Shown here: one piece after another, positions 54,915 through 64,000 of the stretch | Layout: each line of letters begins with the position of its first letter | Position numbering within the stretch: position 1 is the first letter of the stretch | From: Adiantum capillus-veneris | Lineage: Eukaryota > Streptophyta > Polypodiopsida > Polypodiales > Pteridaceae | Length of the DNA: 64,000 bases | Assembly (NCBI GenBank): GCA_014529385.2 | Contig: CM043958.1 | Coordinates: 82,643,525 to 82,707,524 of the forward strand | Reading direction: 5' to 3' | Position numbers and translations under genes: made by a program | Notes under the pieces: model-generated | Databases searched by the model: none | What the model saw: only the letters and a program-made list of their open reading frames with translations | Told to the model about the DNA's origin: nothing

Positions 54915-56768
54915 TCAACCGATGCCCACTGGCTGGCTGTGATCGTGTGCATCCGGCTGTCCTGCTCCCGTGTAAGTCCATACACCACCAGACGTACTGC
55001 ACACGTACTGCAAGTATGTACGCAATACCTGCATATCTCCCTCGTGCACTATGCCATCATCAGTCAACAAACGACTGACAACCCCAACTACATATGCTCC
55101 CACTGTAGCTGCGATATCCGGTCTCAAGATCAGCATCTCATACATGAGACCACCGAATGCCGATGCAATGCTAGCGGGCCCTGCTAGCTCTACGAAGCAT
55201 GCATCAACATATATATCCCTGGCAATAGGCATCTCTGACTGACAAGGCGTGTCAGCCACATGCATCTCCTGACTGTCCGCAAAAGACGCATCAACCTGTC
55301 GTGCAACCTCAGAGCAAACCAGCTGCTCTAGGTGTCTGCTGGAAGACATATCCTGCACAACTATATCCCCATGCTCACTGTCGAGCATAGAAAGGAATGA
55401 CTGCATAATCGCTGACATCTCAGCCTCCTCTGCAATCATCCACTGCAAACATGACCACTCAATCTGCTGTGACTCACTAGAGCTCTCATGCTCTAACTTC
55501 GTATGCATAGACTCTTGCACAACGTCCTCCTGTCGTGACTCACTAGAGCAAGACCGCTCTACCTGTCTATCCTGCATAGAAGTATCTCGCACAACTGACT
55601 CTCTGCTTTGCTCAGTCACTAGCAAAGCATGCATGTCTGACTCTGTCACCTCTCTGTGTGACTGCTCAAGTCGTGCCCCAACTGTGTGCACAACGAGCTC
55701 ACTACTCTGCACTCCATGCAAAGCATCCTGCAACCCACAAGCAAAAGAGACTCGCCTGCTCTCTCGCTCTCTACCTGGCTGCGTGATCACAGAGACAACA
55801 CCGTCTCTCGCGTGATCCACATGCAATGGGTAACCTGTACCACTCCTGGCACCTCTCGCAATCACTAGCGAACCCAAATGCATCACAAAATCTCGCTCTC
55901 GTAGCAAAATCTGACATCCACTATCCCGTAACTGTCTGACTGAGATCAAATCCCGTCTCAGATCTGGCACATAACGCACATGACGCAGGGTAAATCTCAT
56001 ACCACTGGGCAAGGACAAACATACGTCTCCTGTACCCTCAATGTCATACATAGCACCATCAGCCATGTGCACACAACCAAGTCTCCCACTAGAAAACGTG
56101 CTAAACCACTCACGATGCGACGTGACATGGAAAGTAGCATCTGAATCTAGTAACCAATGTGAAGACAATGTGCAATCCGATATGCAATCCGTAGACATAA
56201 GATCGTCTGAAGACAAGCTAGATGTAAATGTGACATCGCCATCACAAGCATACTCAGTAACCACCGTACTGATCTCACTAGCATTTGTCATGCCCAAATC
56301 TGCATCACGCATCTGTCGCCTCCGTTGTCTCAAACGCCTGAAACATCGACGCCTAATGTGCCCTCTATGTCCACAATGCCAACATGTCAAGTCTCTATGC
56401 CATCGAGACTTGCGTGTGGGATCAATCTCTCCCATGGACATAGAAGTGGGACTAGACTCCCCTGTAGACATGGATGTCGCGTACATAGCATGTAAACTCT
56501 GCCATAAAGCATGAGTTGTAGTCTCCCTCGAGACCTGCCAGTAAACAGACTCAACCAGATGCAAATGAATTGTAGACATGGCTAACTCATCAAGATCCTG
56601 CCAATCATCATCACGCATAGACTTGGGCTTCGCCGATAAACCAAGCAAGGGTTTATCCTGCCCCAAATCTGCCAATGCAACAAGCATATGCTCCTTCCAA
56701 GCAACAAAATCTACACCATCAAACTGTGTCAGACCATAACGCTGGAAGTCAAATGAAAAATCAGCCAT
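54915..56768 (-). CDS. gag/protease-like protein with novel C-terminal domain (617 aa)
   Basis: A single uninterrupted ORF. Start chosen at MADFSFDFQRYG (56766-56768), where Copia gag begins; a 12-codon in-frame extension upstream is unlikely. Residues 15-100 are a short gag (GVDFVAWKEHMLVALADLG, LVESVYWQVS). Residues 129-142 are a perfect zinc knuckle CWHCGHRGHIRRRC. Residues 204-310 are protease-like, WLLDSDATFHVTSHREWF (the catalytic Asp kept, DSG changed to DSD), and the LISVRQLRDSGC region that normally precedes integrase. Residues 330-530 are a Ser/Glu-rich linker. Residues about 533-617 are a compact domain with AFGGLMYEMLILRPDIAATV that recurs in the element at 59.3-59.7 kb. I know no function for it. 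Intact frame and near-identical LTRs point to recent activity. Confidence 0.85.
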   Translation of the reverse strand: MADFSFDFQRYGLTQFDGVDFVAWKEHMLVALADLGQDKPLLGLSAKPKSMRDDDWQDLDELAMSTIHLHLVESVYWQVSRETTTHALWQSLHAMYATSMSTGESSPTSMSMGEIDPTRKSRWHRDLTCWHCGHRGHIRRRCFRRLRQRRRQMRDADLGMTNASEISTVVTEYACDGDVTFTSSLSSDDLMSTDCISDCTLSSHWLLDSDATFHVTSHREWFSTFSSGRLGCVHMADGAMYDIEGTGDVCLSLPSGMRFTLRHVRYVPDLRRDLISVRQLRDSGCQILLRERDFVMHLGSLVIARGARSGTGYPLHVDHARDGVVSVITQPGRERESRRVSFACGLQDALHGVQSSELVVHTVGARLEQSHREVTESDMHALLVTEQSRESVVRDTSMQDRQVERSCSSESRQEDVVQESMHTKLEHESSSESQQIEWSCLQWMIAEEAEMSAIMQSFLSMLDSEHGDIVVQDMSSSRHLEQLVCSEVARQVDASFADSQEMHVADTPCQSEMPIARDIYVDACFVELAGPASIASAFGGLMYEMLILRPDIAATVGAYVVGVVSRLLTDDGIVHEGDMQVLRTYLQYVCSTSGGVWTYTGAGQPDAHDHSQPVGIG

Positions 56769-58251
56769 AATGCTCGCAAAAGAGCAACCAACAATGAGTA
56801 GCAAATGTCAACCAAATCAGCCCTAAACTGGCTCGAATCGCATAAACAAAAGTCTGCAAATATGGCTGTAAGATATGGCTACAAATCAGCCCCAAAATTC
56901 AGCTCTTAAACAACTGCATAAACAAGTCACAAACGTGTCCCAGATCAGCCTACAACTGAGTCATACATGGACACCTGCAAAGAGGAAACAATGGCTGAAA
57001 ATTCAGCGCCCAAATAAGCCCTCAAACCTGCCTGTAAACTTGTAAACCTGTAGCTGAAACCTACTGAAAAAACCTCAAGCCATTAGTGCTCGAATCCGGC
57101 TACCTAGCTCGTAGCCACACAAGCATACATCACAATACTCACTCCTGTGAGTGTGCCAAGATAACTGTACGTCTGTCAAACCCGTGAGCTAATCACCAAG
57201 CCCACACTGTGCGGTATCGATGCATACACAAGCACAAATCTCCCACCTGTAGAGAACACCGCACACAAATGCTGAGTGCAACCCGCAATCTCTACCTAGA
57301 TCGCATGAATGATGCACATAAAACTCTTGGGAAAATTTCGCTAGAGTTTCGTCAGTAAAATGGCCACAAAACCAGTAACCAAACTGACTGCACGCTCAAA
57401 ACCATGAGCAATCAAAGCGCGTCAAATCACACTCCAAATGCATGCACCAATCTTCATACTTTGCATACATCATTGCAAACACCTGCAAATCTAGTACACA
57501 AATATCTGCTCTACCTGTGACTGCCAAAAAACATGCTCGAGGCATACATTGCCGAGCTCAAAATGCAATCACATTAGTCTCCCTGAGCATCAAACCACAT
57601 AGGCATACATCGTATCCTCCCACCTGTGAGGAAACTTGCAGCAAATATCACTCTCACATCTGAGAGCAAACCATGTGTGGAATCCTCGACACACAATAAA
57701 CAACTGCTGCTGCTGCAGAAAATTCAGCGTTCAGAATTTTAAAATTCTGATATGACGAGCGCGTCCGGAGCATGCCAAAACCCCAAGGTAGACTCCTGAA
57801 TCACATGTATCCGAGTCCGAGTGTGCAAAATATGCCAAAAACACTGTTTTCGGCCCAAAAACGCAGCAAAAACTTGCTGCTGCTGCAGAAATTTCAGAGG
57901 TCAAAATCAGCTCAAATGGACATCACCATTGCGTCCGGAGCGTGCCAAAACCCTAGGTTACACCTTAACCTTGCATAAATCGCATTCCGTATGCAAAAGT
58001 TATGCAAAAAACACTGTTTTTGGGGCCCGAAAAATGACCTGCGGAAATGAAAACCTGCATTCTTCCTGCAAGTATGGCTGCAAATAACCATACACACTTG
58101 CAATACACTCTTCCCTCAAGCTTGGAAATTCCCCTCAAGCTTCCATGAGCACAGATCTGGTGTTTGCTCACCGATCTCAAGCTTCCACCGAAAGCGAGCT
58201 CACCATAGCCGAAAGCTCACTTCTCTGTAGCACTCCATCTGTCGCGAAGCC

Positions 58252-58268
58252 AAAGCTCTGATACCAAT
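58252..58268 (-). other. primer binding site of the gag-only element
   Basis: The plus strand reads AAGCTCTGATACCAATT. The minus strand contains TGGTATCAGAGC exactly, the initiator tRNA-Met primer site, two or three bases inside the LTR. Confidence 0.85.
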
Positions 58269-58453
58269 TGAAGGGGATCGGGGAGCACCACAGACGGAGA
58301 GTGAGAGAGAGAAGGAGACAGACACGATGTGGATGGGGAGACTCCAAAGAGTGAGCAGCCCCCTATACACTTATGCTATGTATAAGGTATACAAGTCAGT
58401 GGGCGCCCAGACTCTGAGCGGCCGGGCAAGGCACAAGCGCCTATACCCCAACA
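58269..58453 (-). repeat. 5' LTR of the gag-only element
   Basis: 185 bp, near-identical to the 3' LTR. Differences are an AG/GA swap in the CTCTAGGCGG block and one G/A nearby. Confidence 0.9.
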
Positions 58454-58607
58454 TCATCACCACAATTTTGGAGCATTAAGAGTCACTCATTAGTCATACA
58501 CATACTAAATCACATGTAACTTTGGTCCCATAGGTCATATTTGACCTTCGAGGATGATAATAATATCTATCTATCTGTCCCCCCCCCCCCCCCCCCCCCG
58601 CCTCCGC

Positions 58608-58643
<36 letters not shown>

Positions 58644-58705
58644 TTCTCTTTCCCCTCCACCCCCCCCTCTCTCTCTCTCTCTCTCCATCCCCCCTTTTAT
58701 CTTGC

Positions 58706-58708
<3 letters not shown>

Positions 58709-58749
<41 letters not shown>

Positions 58750-58921
58750 GTCCACTCGTAGTCCAAGTGGCATGGCCACGTGGACTATTGGCCACCCGCA
58801 CGTAGTCCACGTGGCCCCAAAAAAAAGTATTTTTTTAAAAGTATTTTTTTTAAGGGGCCACGTGGACTACGGGTGGCTGATAGTGGTAGTCCACGTGGCC
58901 ATGCCACTTGGACTATGGGTG

Positions 58922-58965
<44 letters not shown>
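58709..58965. repeat. 260-bp palindrome with G-box-like sites, flanked by (TC)n/(GA)n
   Basis: The left arm 58747-58818 and right arm 58854-58916 are near-perfect inverted repeats separated by about 35 A/T-rich bases. Each arm holds CCACGTGG blocks. Outside the arms the left (TC)n (58709-58746) and right (GA)n (58924-58965) are also complementary. It is a foldback/MITE-like unit; no clear target duplication. Confidence 0.8.
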
Positions 58966-58971
<6 letters not shown>

Positions 58972-59229
58972 TTGCTCAAGGGAGCATAATCTTTGATTGA
59001 GTTGTGTTAAATATTCGAAAGAGTGTGTGTATGTTTAATGATTCGGATGTGGCATGGAGAATAGAGTGATTTGCGACCTTGAAGTATCTTGATGCAGGCA
59101 TTGAAGAAGAGAAATATAACATAGAGTTCTTGTTATGGGGATACTGAAAAAGGGAATTGGATAAGGCGTTCCAATAGACTCTGTATAGAGAGAGATAGAG
59201 AGAAAGTGCTCTAGTGAGACACAACAGGT

Positions 59230-60071
59230 GTTGTTAGAGTCTGTGTAGGCAGAGGTAGAACGGGTCTACTCCCTAGAGACACAGGCAGAAATGACGGACA
59301 TGGAGTTCTTTGATATGCTCATGCTAGAGGCTGACGAGTTGGTGCCAGGACACACATATCTGCCTATGGGTCAGAGGGACATAGCCATCCCAACATCGGT
59401 GTTGACACATCCATACACGATAAGTAGTCCTGATGATGCAGTACATGCAGATAGCACCAAGGAGGCTAGGATAGCCAGGTTTGTGCAAATTTCGGTAGCG
59501 TTCGGGCATCTCATATTCGACCTACTAGTATTGAGGCCCGACCGAGTAGCTACAGTGGGAGCATCTGCAACAATAGGGTTTGTCAATCATATGATGATTG
59601 ACACTAGCATGATGCATAGTGGAGTTTGTAGACCATACATCGTTGTTTGCGGGATTTACATGCAGGTTCTAGCTTGGGTACGCACGCTCGCCTACCACTA
59701 GAGCCCATACGCTTGCATGTAGATGGACTGAGCGAGCCAATGGGCATAGGTTGAGAGAGTCTCTCACATGTTTTTTTGTACATACTAGCAGTTTAGCTAG
59801 TAGGATCCACTTATTAGCACATTTGCCTTTAAGTGGGAGATTGTGGGAGGTAAAGGCATCTATGCCTTGCCCGACCGCCCAGGCTATGGGCGCCTGTCCA
59901 CTACTCACCTTATTCTTGTACATATACCAAGAATAAGGAGTAGCTCATTTGAGCTCAACTCCACCCACACAATGGTCTACTCTCTCCCTCTCTCCTTCTC
60001 CCCTTCTCACACGCACACACCGCACTGCATCCGCACCACACACGCACGCATTCACGCATAGGTACTCTTCA
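59230..60071 (+). mobile_element. 3' fragment of a second gag-only LTR element
   Basis: Plus strand: the C-terminal domain ORF (59255-59701), then a PPT CCTTTAAGTGGGAGAT ending at 59841, and an LTR 59842-60071 starting TGTGGGAGG and ending ACTCTTCA. The PPT is the same as in 54651-58453 but for the penultimate base. No 5' LTR was found, so it is truncated on the left. Confidence 0.65.
59255..59701 (+). pseudogene. C-terminal domain of a gag-only element protein
   Basis: In frame, VERVYSLETQAEM leads into MTDMEFFDMLMLEADEL and then SVAFGHLIFDLLVLRPDRVA with TVGASATIGFVNHMMID. It aligns with the C-terminus of the 617-residue protein on the other strand: AFG-L---L-LRPD--ATVGA is shared, as is a Met-rich segment ahead of it. 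A TAG lies a few codons upstream (about 59247), so the gene is a 5'-broken remnant. Confidence 0.65.
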
Positions 60072-60341
60072 GCCGGCTACCATGGAGCTAATCTTGAGCA
60101 CAATAAGGCTGCCTGCCAACGGATTAAAGTTCCAAAAGATGCCAGCTAGGAGGGAAGGAGGTGGGAAGAGAATGCACATCCTACTAAGAATGGTGAGCCT
60201 TGGGCTACACTAGCCAGCCAGCCATGGTCTCCGACCATGAGAAGTTCTTGTCATGTTAGCACTCGCACCTGCAGACCTCAATTTGGTCGGCCAGCTGGCA
60301 CCTATGTGCTCATGTTGAGAGTTGTATGATTCTTTAGGTTG

Positions 60342-60432
<91 letters not shown>

Positions 60433-60860
60433 CTCTCTCTTTCTCTTTCTGCACACTCCCTTTTCAGGGTACCAGACCCTAAGATTGTTGACATCTACTC
60501 GATTGGGAGCACGAGAAAGGGCTTTTTCAGGCTCAGTTTTTTAGTCGGTTGAAGGCGACCTGTGTCCCCCATTATATGGATTCCTGCAAAACGCGCAGCT
60601 GTGCTGAGTGGCAGGCCGTACGGAACTTTGCAAAACACACTGACTGACTTGGCGCTAGCTTTTGGAGCCAATTGATTTTGAGTTTGGCAGCTTTTCATGT
60701 ATTGTTTTTCCCATGGTCAAGGCCTTTAATTCCTTGGGCTCCTTATGGCACACAAGAGCTGACAAGCTAGTGAGCTAAGTTGCATTTATATGCCTGGATA
60801 TTTAAAATTGTACGTATATTATGTAGTTATACGTTGTATATCCGTATTATGCGCGTTTAT
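60072..60860. other. no recognisable gene
   Basis: Apart from the (TC)n at 60344-60426, only short frames (67 codons or fewer) without domains. It lies upstream of the kinase-like gene. Confidence 0.4.
60344..60426. repeat. (TC)n microsatellite
   Basis: About 41 TC units, then degenerate CTTTCT. No LINE 3' end is seen directly to its left, so it is not obviously a LINE tail. Confidence 0.9.
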
Positions 60861-60875
60861 CCGAATAAAATGTAC

Positions 60876-60965
60876 TTTGATTGAAATATATTTTGATCGA
60901 ACTATTATTTGATTGAAATATATTTTGATCGAACTATTATTTGATTGAAATATATTCCGATCAAA
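60876..60965. repeat. three 32-bp AT-rich repeats upstream of the kinase-like gene
   Basis: TTTGATTGAAATATATT starts at 60876, 60908 and 60940, each followed by a GATC-containing end. They lie 100-250 bp upstream of the inferred 5'UTR splice donor, so they may overlap the promoter. Confidence 0.8.
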
Positions 60966-61019
60966 ATATTATTGGACTTATAAAAAAAGGTGCCGCGGCA
61001 GTTTGAACGAACTGCTGCG

Positions 61020-62539
61020 ATAGCGATTGTTAGAGAGAGATATAGACAATTGCTAGAGAGAGAGAGAGGATAGTAGAGAGAGAGCAGGGACAGAGCGAGC
61101 AAAGCAGGCCCACGCCGAGACAGACAGAGCAGGTAAACTTTTTTTGTACTATTTCCTCTTTTTTTTTTACAATCTGTTGTTGTAAAGCTTTGCTCGCACC
61201 TCAGTGTTAGTTTACATTTTGTTTTTTTACAAGCGTTGTTGTTGTGGAGCTTTGCTCACACCTCATCGTTAGTCTACAGGTTTAGACACCCATCCTTGAC
61301 TGTGTTGATCCTCGTGACACACTGCAAGGAGGGTTAGACTTTAGACGCTTCCTCCTTGACTGTTGTTGACCTCCATGTCGCACTACAGGGAGTAGCTTAG
61401 GTTGTTCAATTAGACTTTTCGTCCCTGGTTGTTACTGACCATCGAGTGGCACTGCAGGGAAGAGTTAGATAACTTACATATTTTCTTCCTAGTTGTTGCT
61501 GACCATTGCATTGCACTATTGGAAGATTAGATTTTAAAAAATAGATTCCTTGTCTCTGGTTGTTGATGACCACCATGTCCCACTGCAGGGAGGGGTTTAG
61601 GGTTGTTAAATCCATCGTCTTTGGTTGTTGCTTACGATCACATTTCACTGCAAGGAGATTGGATTTAATAGATTCCTCGTCTCTGGTTGTTGCTGACCAC
61701 CGTGTCGCACTGTAGGGAGGGGTTTAGGGTTGTCAAATCCATCGTCCATGGTTGCTACTGACCATCTCATTGCACTGCAAGGAGATTTGATGTAATAGAT
61801 TCCTCGTCTCTAGTTGTTGTTGACCACCGTGTCGCACTGCAGGGAGGGGTTTAGGATTTTTAAATCCATCATCCTTGGTTGCTGCTGACCATCGCGTCGC
61901 ACTGCAAGGAGATTGGATTTAATAGATTCCTCATATCTGGTTTGTGCTGACCACCGTGTCACACTACAGGGAGAGGTTTAGACTTTTTAAATCCATCGTT
62001 CTTGGTTGTTGTTGACCATCGCGTCGCACTGCAAGGAGATTGGATTTAAGCATTCTTCATCTCTAGTTGCTGTTGACCACCGTGTTGCACTGCAGGGAGG
62101 ATATATATATTTTACATCCTTCAATTTTTGAATTCTTTGACCATTACATCACACTTTAGGTTGATTGGATTTAATAGATTCCTCGTCTCTAATTGTTGCT
62201 AACCACCGTGTCACACTGTAGAGAGAGGTTTGGTAGTACAAATTCTTCATCCTTGACAACTGCTGACTACCGCGTCGCATTGCAAGGCGATTGTTATTAT
62301 ATGTTTTTTTGTCTTTGCTTGTTGCTGACCACTACATCACATCGAAGGAAAAAATTATATATATTTTAGAGTCTTTCATTACTGTTGTTATTATGGTGCA
62401 TGAAATGTTTTGATCTTTTATTACTGTAGGTTATTATTGTCCATGAAATGTTTTTTTTAAGAATTATTTGCAATCATATATGTCAAAACTTTATCTATTC
62501 TAGATTTACCTTACTTATATTTGCTTCATGTATTTTTAG
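61020..62539 (+). other. inferred 5'UTR exon and intron of the kinase-like gene
   Basis: The donor GAGCAG|GTAAAC at 61132/61133 and acceptor TATTTTTAG|GCTTCAG at 62539/62540 are both strong, and the ATG follows 9 nt into the second exon. This would give a 1,407-bp leader intron. It is inferred from sequence alone; the transcription start is not determined. Confidence 0.55.
61290..62350. repeat. dimeric ~125-bp minisatellite in the leader intron
   Basis: About 17 monomers of ~62 bp, in two alternating types. One carries TGACCACCGTGTCGCACTG and ends GGGAGG. The other carries TGACCATCGCGTCGCACTG and ends AAGGAGATTGG. The alternation shows amplification as a dimer. Edge units are more diverged than the centre. 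Confidence 0.85.
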
Positions 62540-62548
62540 GCTTCAGTC

Positions 62549-63925
62549 ATGGTAGAGACAAAGTTAACGCGTCAGCATCGCAAAATCATTAGTGATGGTC
62601 TGATTTTGTCTCTCTATGAAGCTTCAGACGATCATTTACGACGAGCATTTGATCCATTGCAGGCAAAGTTTGATGATTTTGTGACTGAACTTGTGGAATA
62701 GTGTTGGCTGAAGTTGTGTAGTGCATTCCTAGTTTTGTTTGACCCAGCTCTGTGCACTAATGGAGTGATGCATAACACAGTAAAGCAATTATTAGGTCAC
62801 GTCACTAGTAGTTTTGAAAATATGGTTCATCCAGAAATCAAAACCAAACCTAGAATCAAAGAGCGAATGCATCTTGTAGCACAACTACATTCACAATTGA
62901 AGAGCAAAGATAAAATTAAAGGCTCTTCAAAACGTCCTAGGACAGAAGAGGATGTACGTCATCCATTAGGTGCTCAACCCTTAGCTGTACACCTGGATGA
63001 TATGATATTTCCTCCTGTCCTACACTTACTTTGGGAGCATTCCATCTTTCACTTGCAAGCACCCCAATTAGGTGAGGGACGTTTTGCAAATGTGAAACAA
63101 GTATCGATGGCTCATCCTCTCTTCAAAGATCGTGTCTATGTGGCAAAGATCTACAAAGACCAAATAGGAAGCAAGCCGACATTACAGATCGTACTAGAGG
63201 AGGCAATTGCTACAACTGTTCAGCATTGTGGCATGATATTTCCTCGTGCTCTTGTTCGGTATAACAAAAGACCTATGATGATCTTCAAGCTTTGGAATGG
63301 AGGTCATCTTGAGCAGTGGATTCAAGCATGTCATCATGATGGAAGCAAGTCTGCAATGAGAGAGTTCCAACACACGTCTGGAACTGTACAACAATTCACA
63401 GACAACATTTTGCCAATATGTAATGCTCTTCTGCAGATGATTAAATTCGTGCATAGTCACGAATTCATTCACAATGATCTACACACTAGAAATATTCTAC
63501 TTCATTTTGGCGAGCAAGGAGTGTATGCTGGCATTGCAGACTGGGGGCAAAGCACACCATCAAGCACGTCTGCAACATTTCCCAAGCTGCCAAATCTCAC
63601 CCCTCAATGTAGAGCTCAATTTGAACGAGATTATTTATGGACTGCCCTTGAAAATACGAGCACCAATCCTCCTCCATTCACCAAGGCATCTGATATATAT
63701 AGTCTCTCATATATTCTTAGATGCTTGATTGCGTGTATTCCAGAGCCTGCTAAGGTTCTAAAGTGCAAATTTTTGCGAAATGTAAATAAACATCTTACTA
63801 GTGGAAAATCCCCCAAACCCTTAGATAGACCTAAGATATGGAATTTAAGCCTTTGTTTGAATGGAAACCATAATGTTGGCTATCATATTGTAACCGAATC
63901 TGGCTTGAGGCTTGTTGATGATTAA
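62549..63925 (+). CDS. protein-kinase-like protein with DWG motif (one in-frame stop)
   Basis: The frame opens at ATG 62549, runs 50 codons, meets TAG at 62699-62701 and continues open for 407 codons to the stop ending at 63925. Without the first part it could start at ATG 62768 (385 aa). Numbering from 62714: NLS-like SSKRPRTEE 71-79; Gly loop LGEGRFANV 119-127; Lys in VAKIYK (145); Glu in LEEAIA (162-163); catalytic loop HNDLHTRNILL 253-263 (Asp255, Asn260); ADWG 275-278 in place of DFG; SDIYSLSYI 326-334 (helix F Asp). The catalytic Lys, Asp and Asn are present, so phosphotransfer is plausible. The activation segment is short and lacks a clear APE, and the closest family is unclear to me. 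Either a recent pseudogene or a gene using the downstream start. Confidence 0.7.
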
Positions 63926-64000
63926 ACCGAATCAACTTTTTTGACATTGATGGTGTGCAATATGTGGTGATATTTAGTGTGCTGATATGTAAAGTGTTTC

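Larger units (their letters stand above)
54651..58453 (-). mobile_element. gag-only LTR retrotransposon (TR-GAG type), young
   Basis: 3.8 kb. The LTRs are 185 bp each, 54651-54835 and 58269-58453, differing at about 3 positions. Termini on the minus strand are TGTTGGGG...CCTTCA. The target duplication TCATC is perfect (54646-54650 and 58454-58458). It encodes one long intact ORF with gag and protease-like modules but no integrase or RT. It shares LTR start, PPT and PBS style with the Copia element at 32237-41088, which may have supplied pol in trans. Confidence 0.9.
52578..58620 (+). mobile_element. LINE, second lineage, plus strand, split by a gag-only LTR element
   Basis: 5'-truncated. LINE similarity begins just after a (TC)n tract, at about the residues KNFGN (minus-copy equivalent KFWQN). 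RT and C-terminus run to 54650. The LTR element occupies 54651-58453. The LINE resumes with the C-terminal codons, 3'UTR, hairpin 58524-58556 and a degraded pyrimidine tail. Joining the halves at the TCATC duplication restores similarity to the minus-strand sister copy. Confidence 0.85.

Noticed and set aside
61290-62350. Regularly spaced repeats that could suggest a CRISPR array
   Set aside because: Units are contiguous ~62-bp monomers in alternating types with no unique spacers, in eukaryotic DNA inside an intron. It is a minisatellite.

Overview
The window is plant nuclear DNA. It has GT..AG introns, plant-type LINE and Ty1-copia retrotransposons, tRNA-iMet and tRNA-Asp primer sites and very long dinucleotide repeats. 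Gene density is very low and transposons are nested in each other, with one intron of about 17 kb. This suggests a large, repeat-rich land-plant genome; a fern or other seedless plant is my guess, but the sequence does not prove it.

Two host-type genes are visible. (1) On the minus strand, 30681 down to 10995, I assembled a ten-exon gene for a 631-residue UBL-WLM-PUB protein, a Wss1-like zinc metalloprotease of the plant WSS1B-type arrangement. Its PUB domain is split by a 16,902-bp intron (11260-28161). (2) On the plus strand at the right end, 61.0-63.9 kb, is a protein-kinase-like gene. It has a probable 5'UTR intron full of a dimeric minisatellite, a DWG in place of DFG, and one in-frame stop near the N-terminus.

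Layout: 1-9.5 kb holds decayed minus-strand Ty1-copia pieces and repeated LTR fragments. 9.5-11 kb holds a tRNA-derived SINE and the 3' end of the WSS1-like gene. 11.3-28.2 kb is the giant intron. It carries a head-to-tail array of LINE copies, all antisense to the host gene. Most copies start exactly at the (TC)n tail of the copy before them. One copy is split by a 1.55-kb short LTR element and another by a 1.51-kb solo LTR. 28.2-30.7 kb holds the first eight exons. 31.9-32.1 kb holds a second SINE. 32237-41088 is a complete-length minus-strand Copia element with a GTCAT target duplication; it was itself invaded by an LTR element with a tRNA-Asp primer site. 42.8-50.8 kb holds two divergent LINEs placed head to head. 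52.6-58.6 kb holds a third LINE copy, split by a young gag-only LTR element (54651-58453, TCATC duplication). 58.7-58.97 kb is a 260-bp palindrome. 59.2-60.1 kb is the 3' part of a second gag-only element.

The strongest observations are these. The LINEs end in a conserved 3' hairpin followed by (TC)n instead of poly(A), and they insert into earlier (TC)n tracts in a fixed orientation. The gag-only elements carry a conserved C-terminal domain that I cannot assign and that has replaced integrase/RT. An exon of a DNA-protein-crosslink protease gene is reached across a LINE-packed intron.
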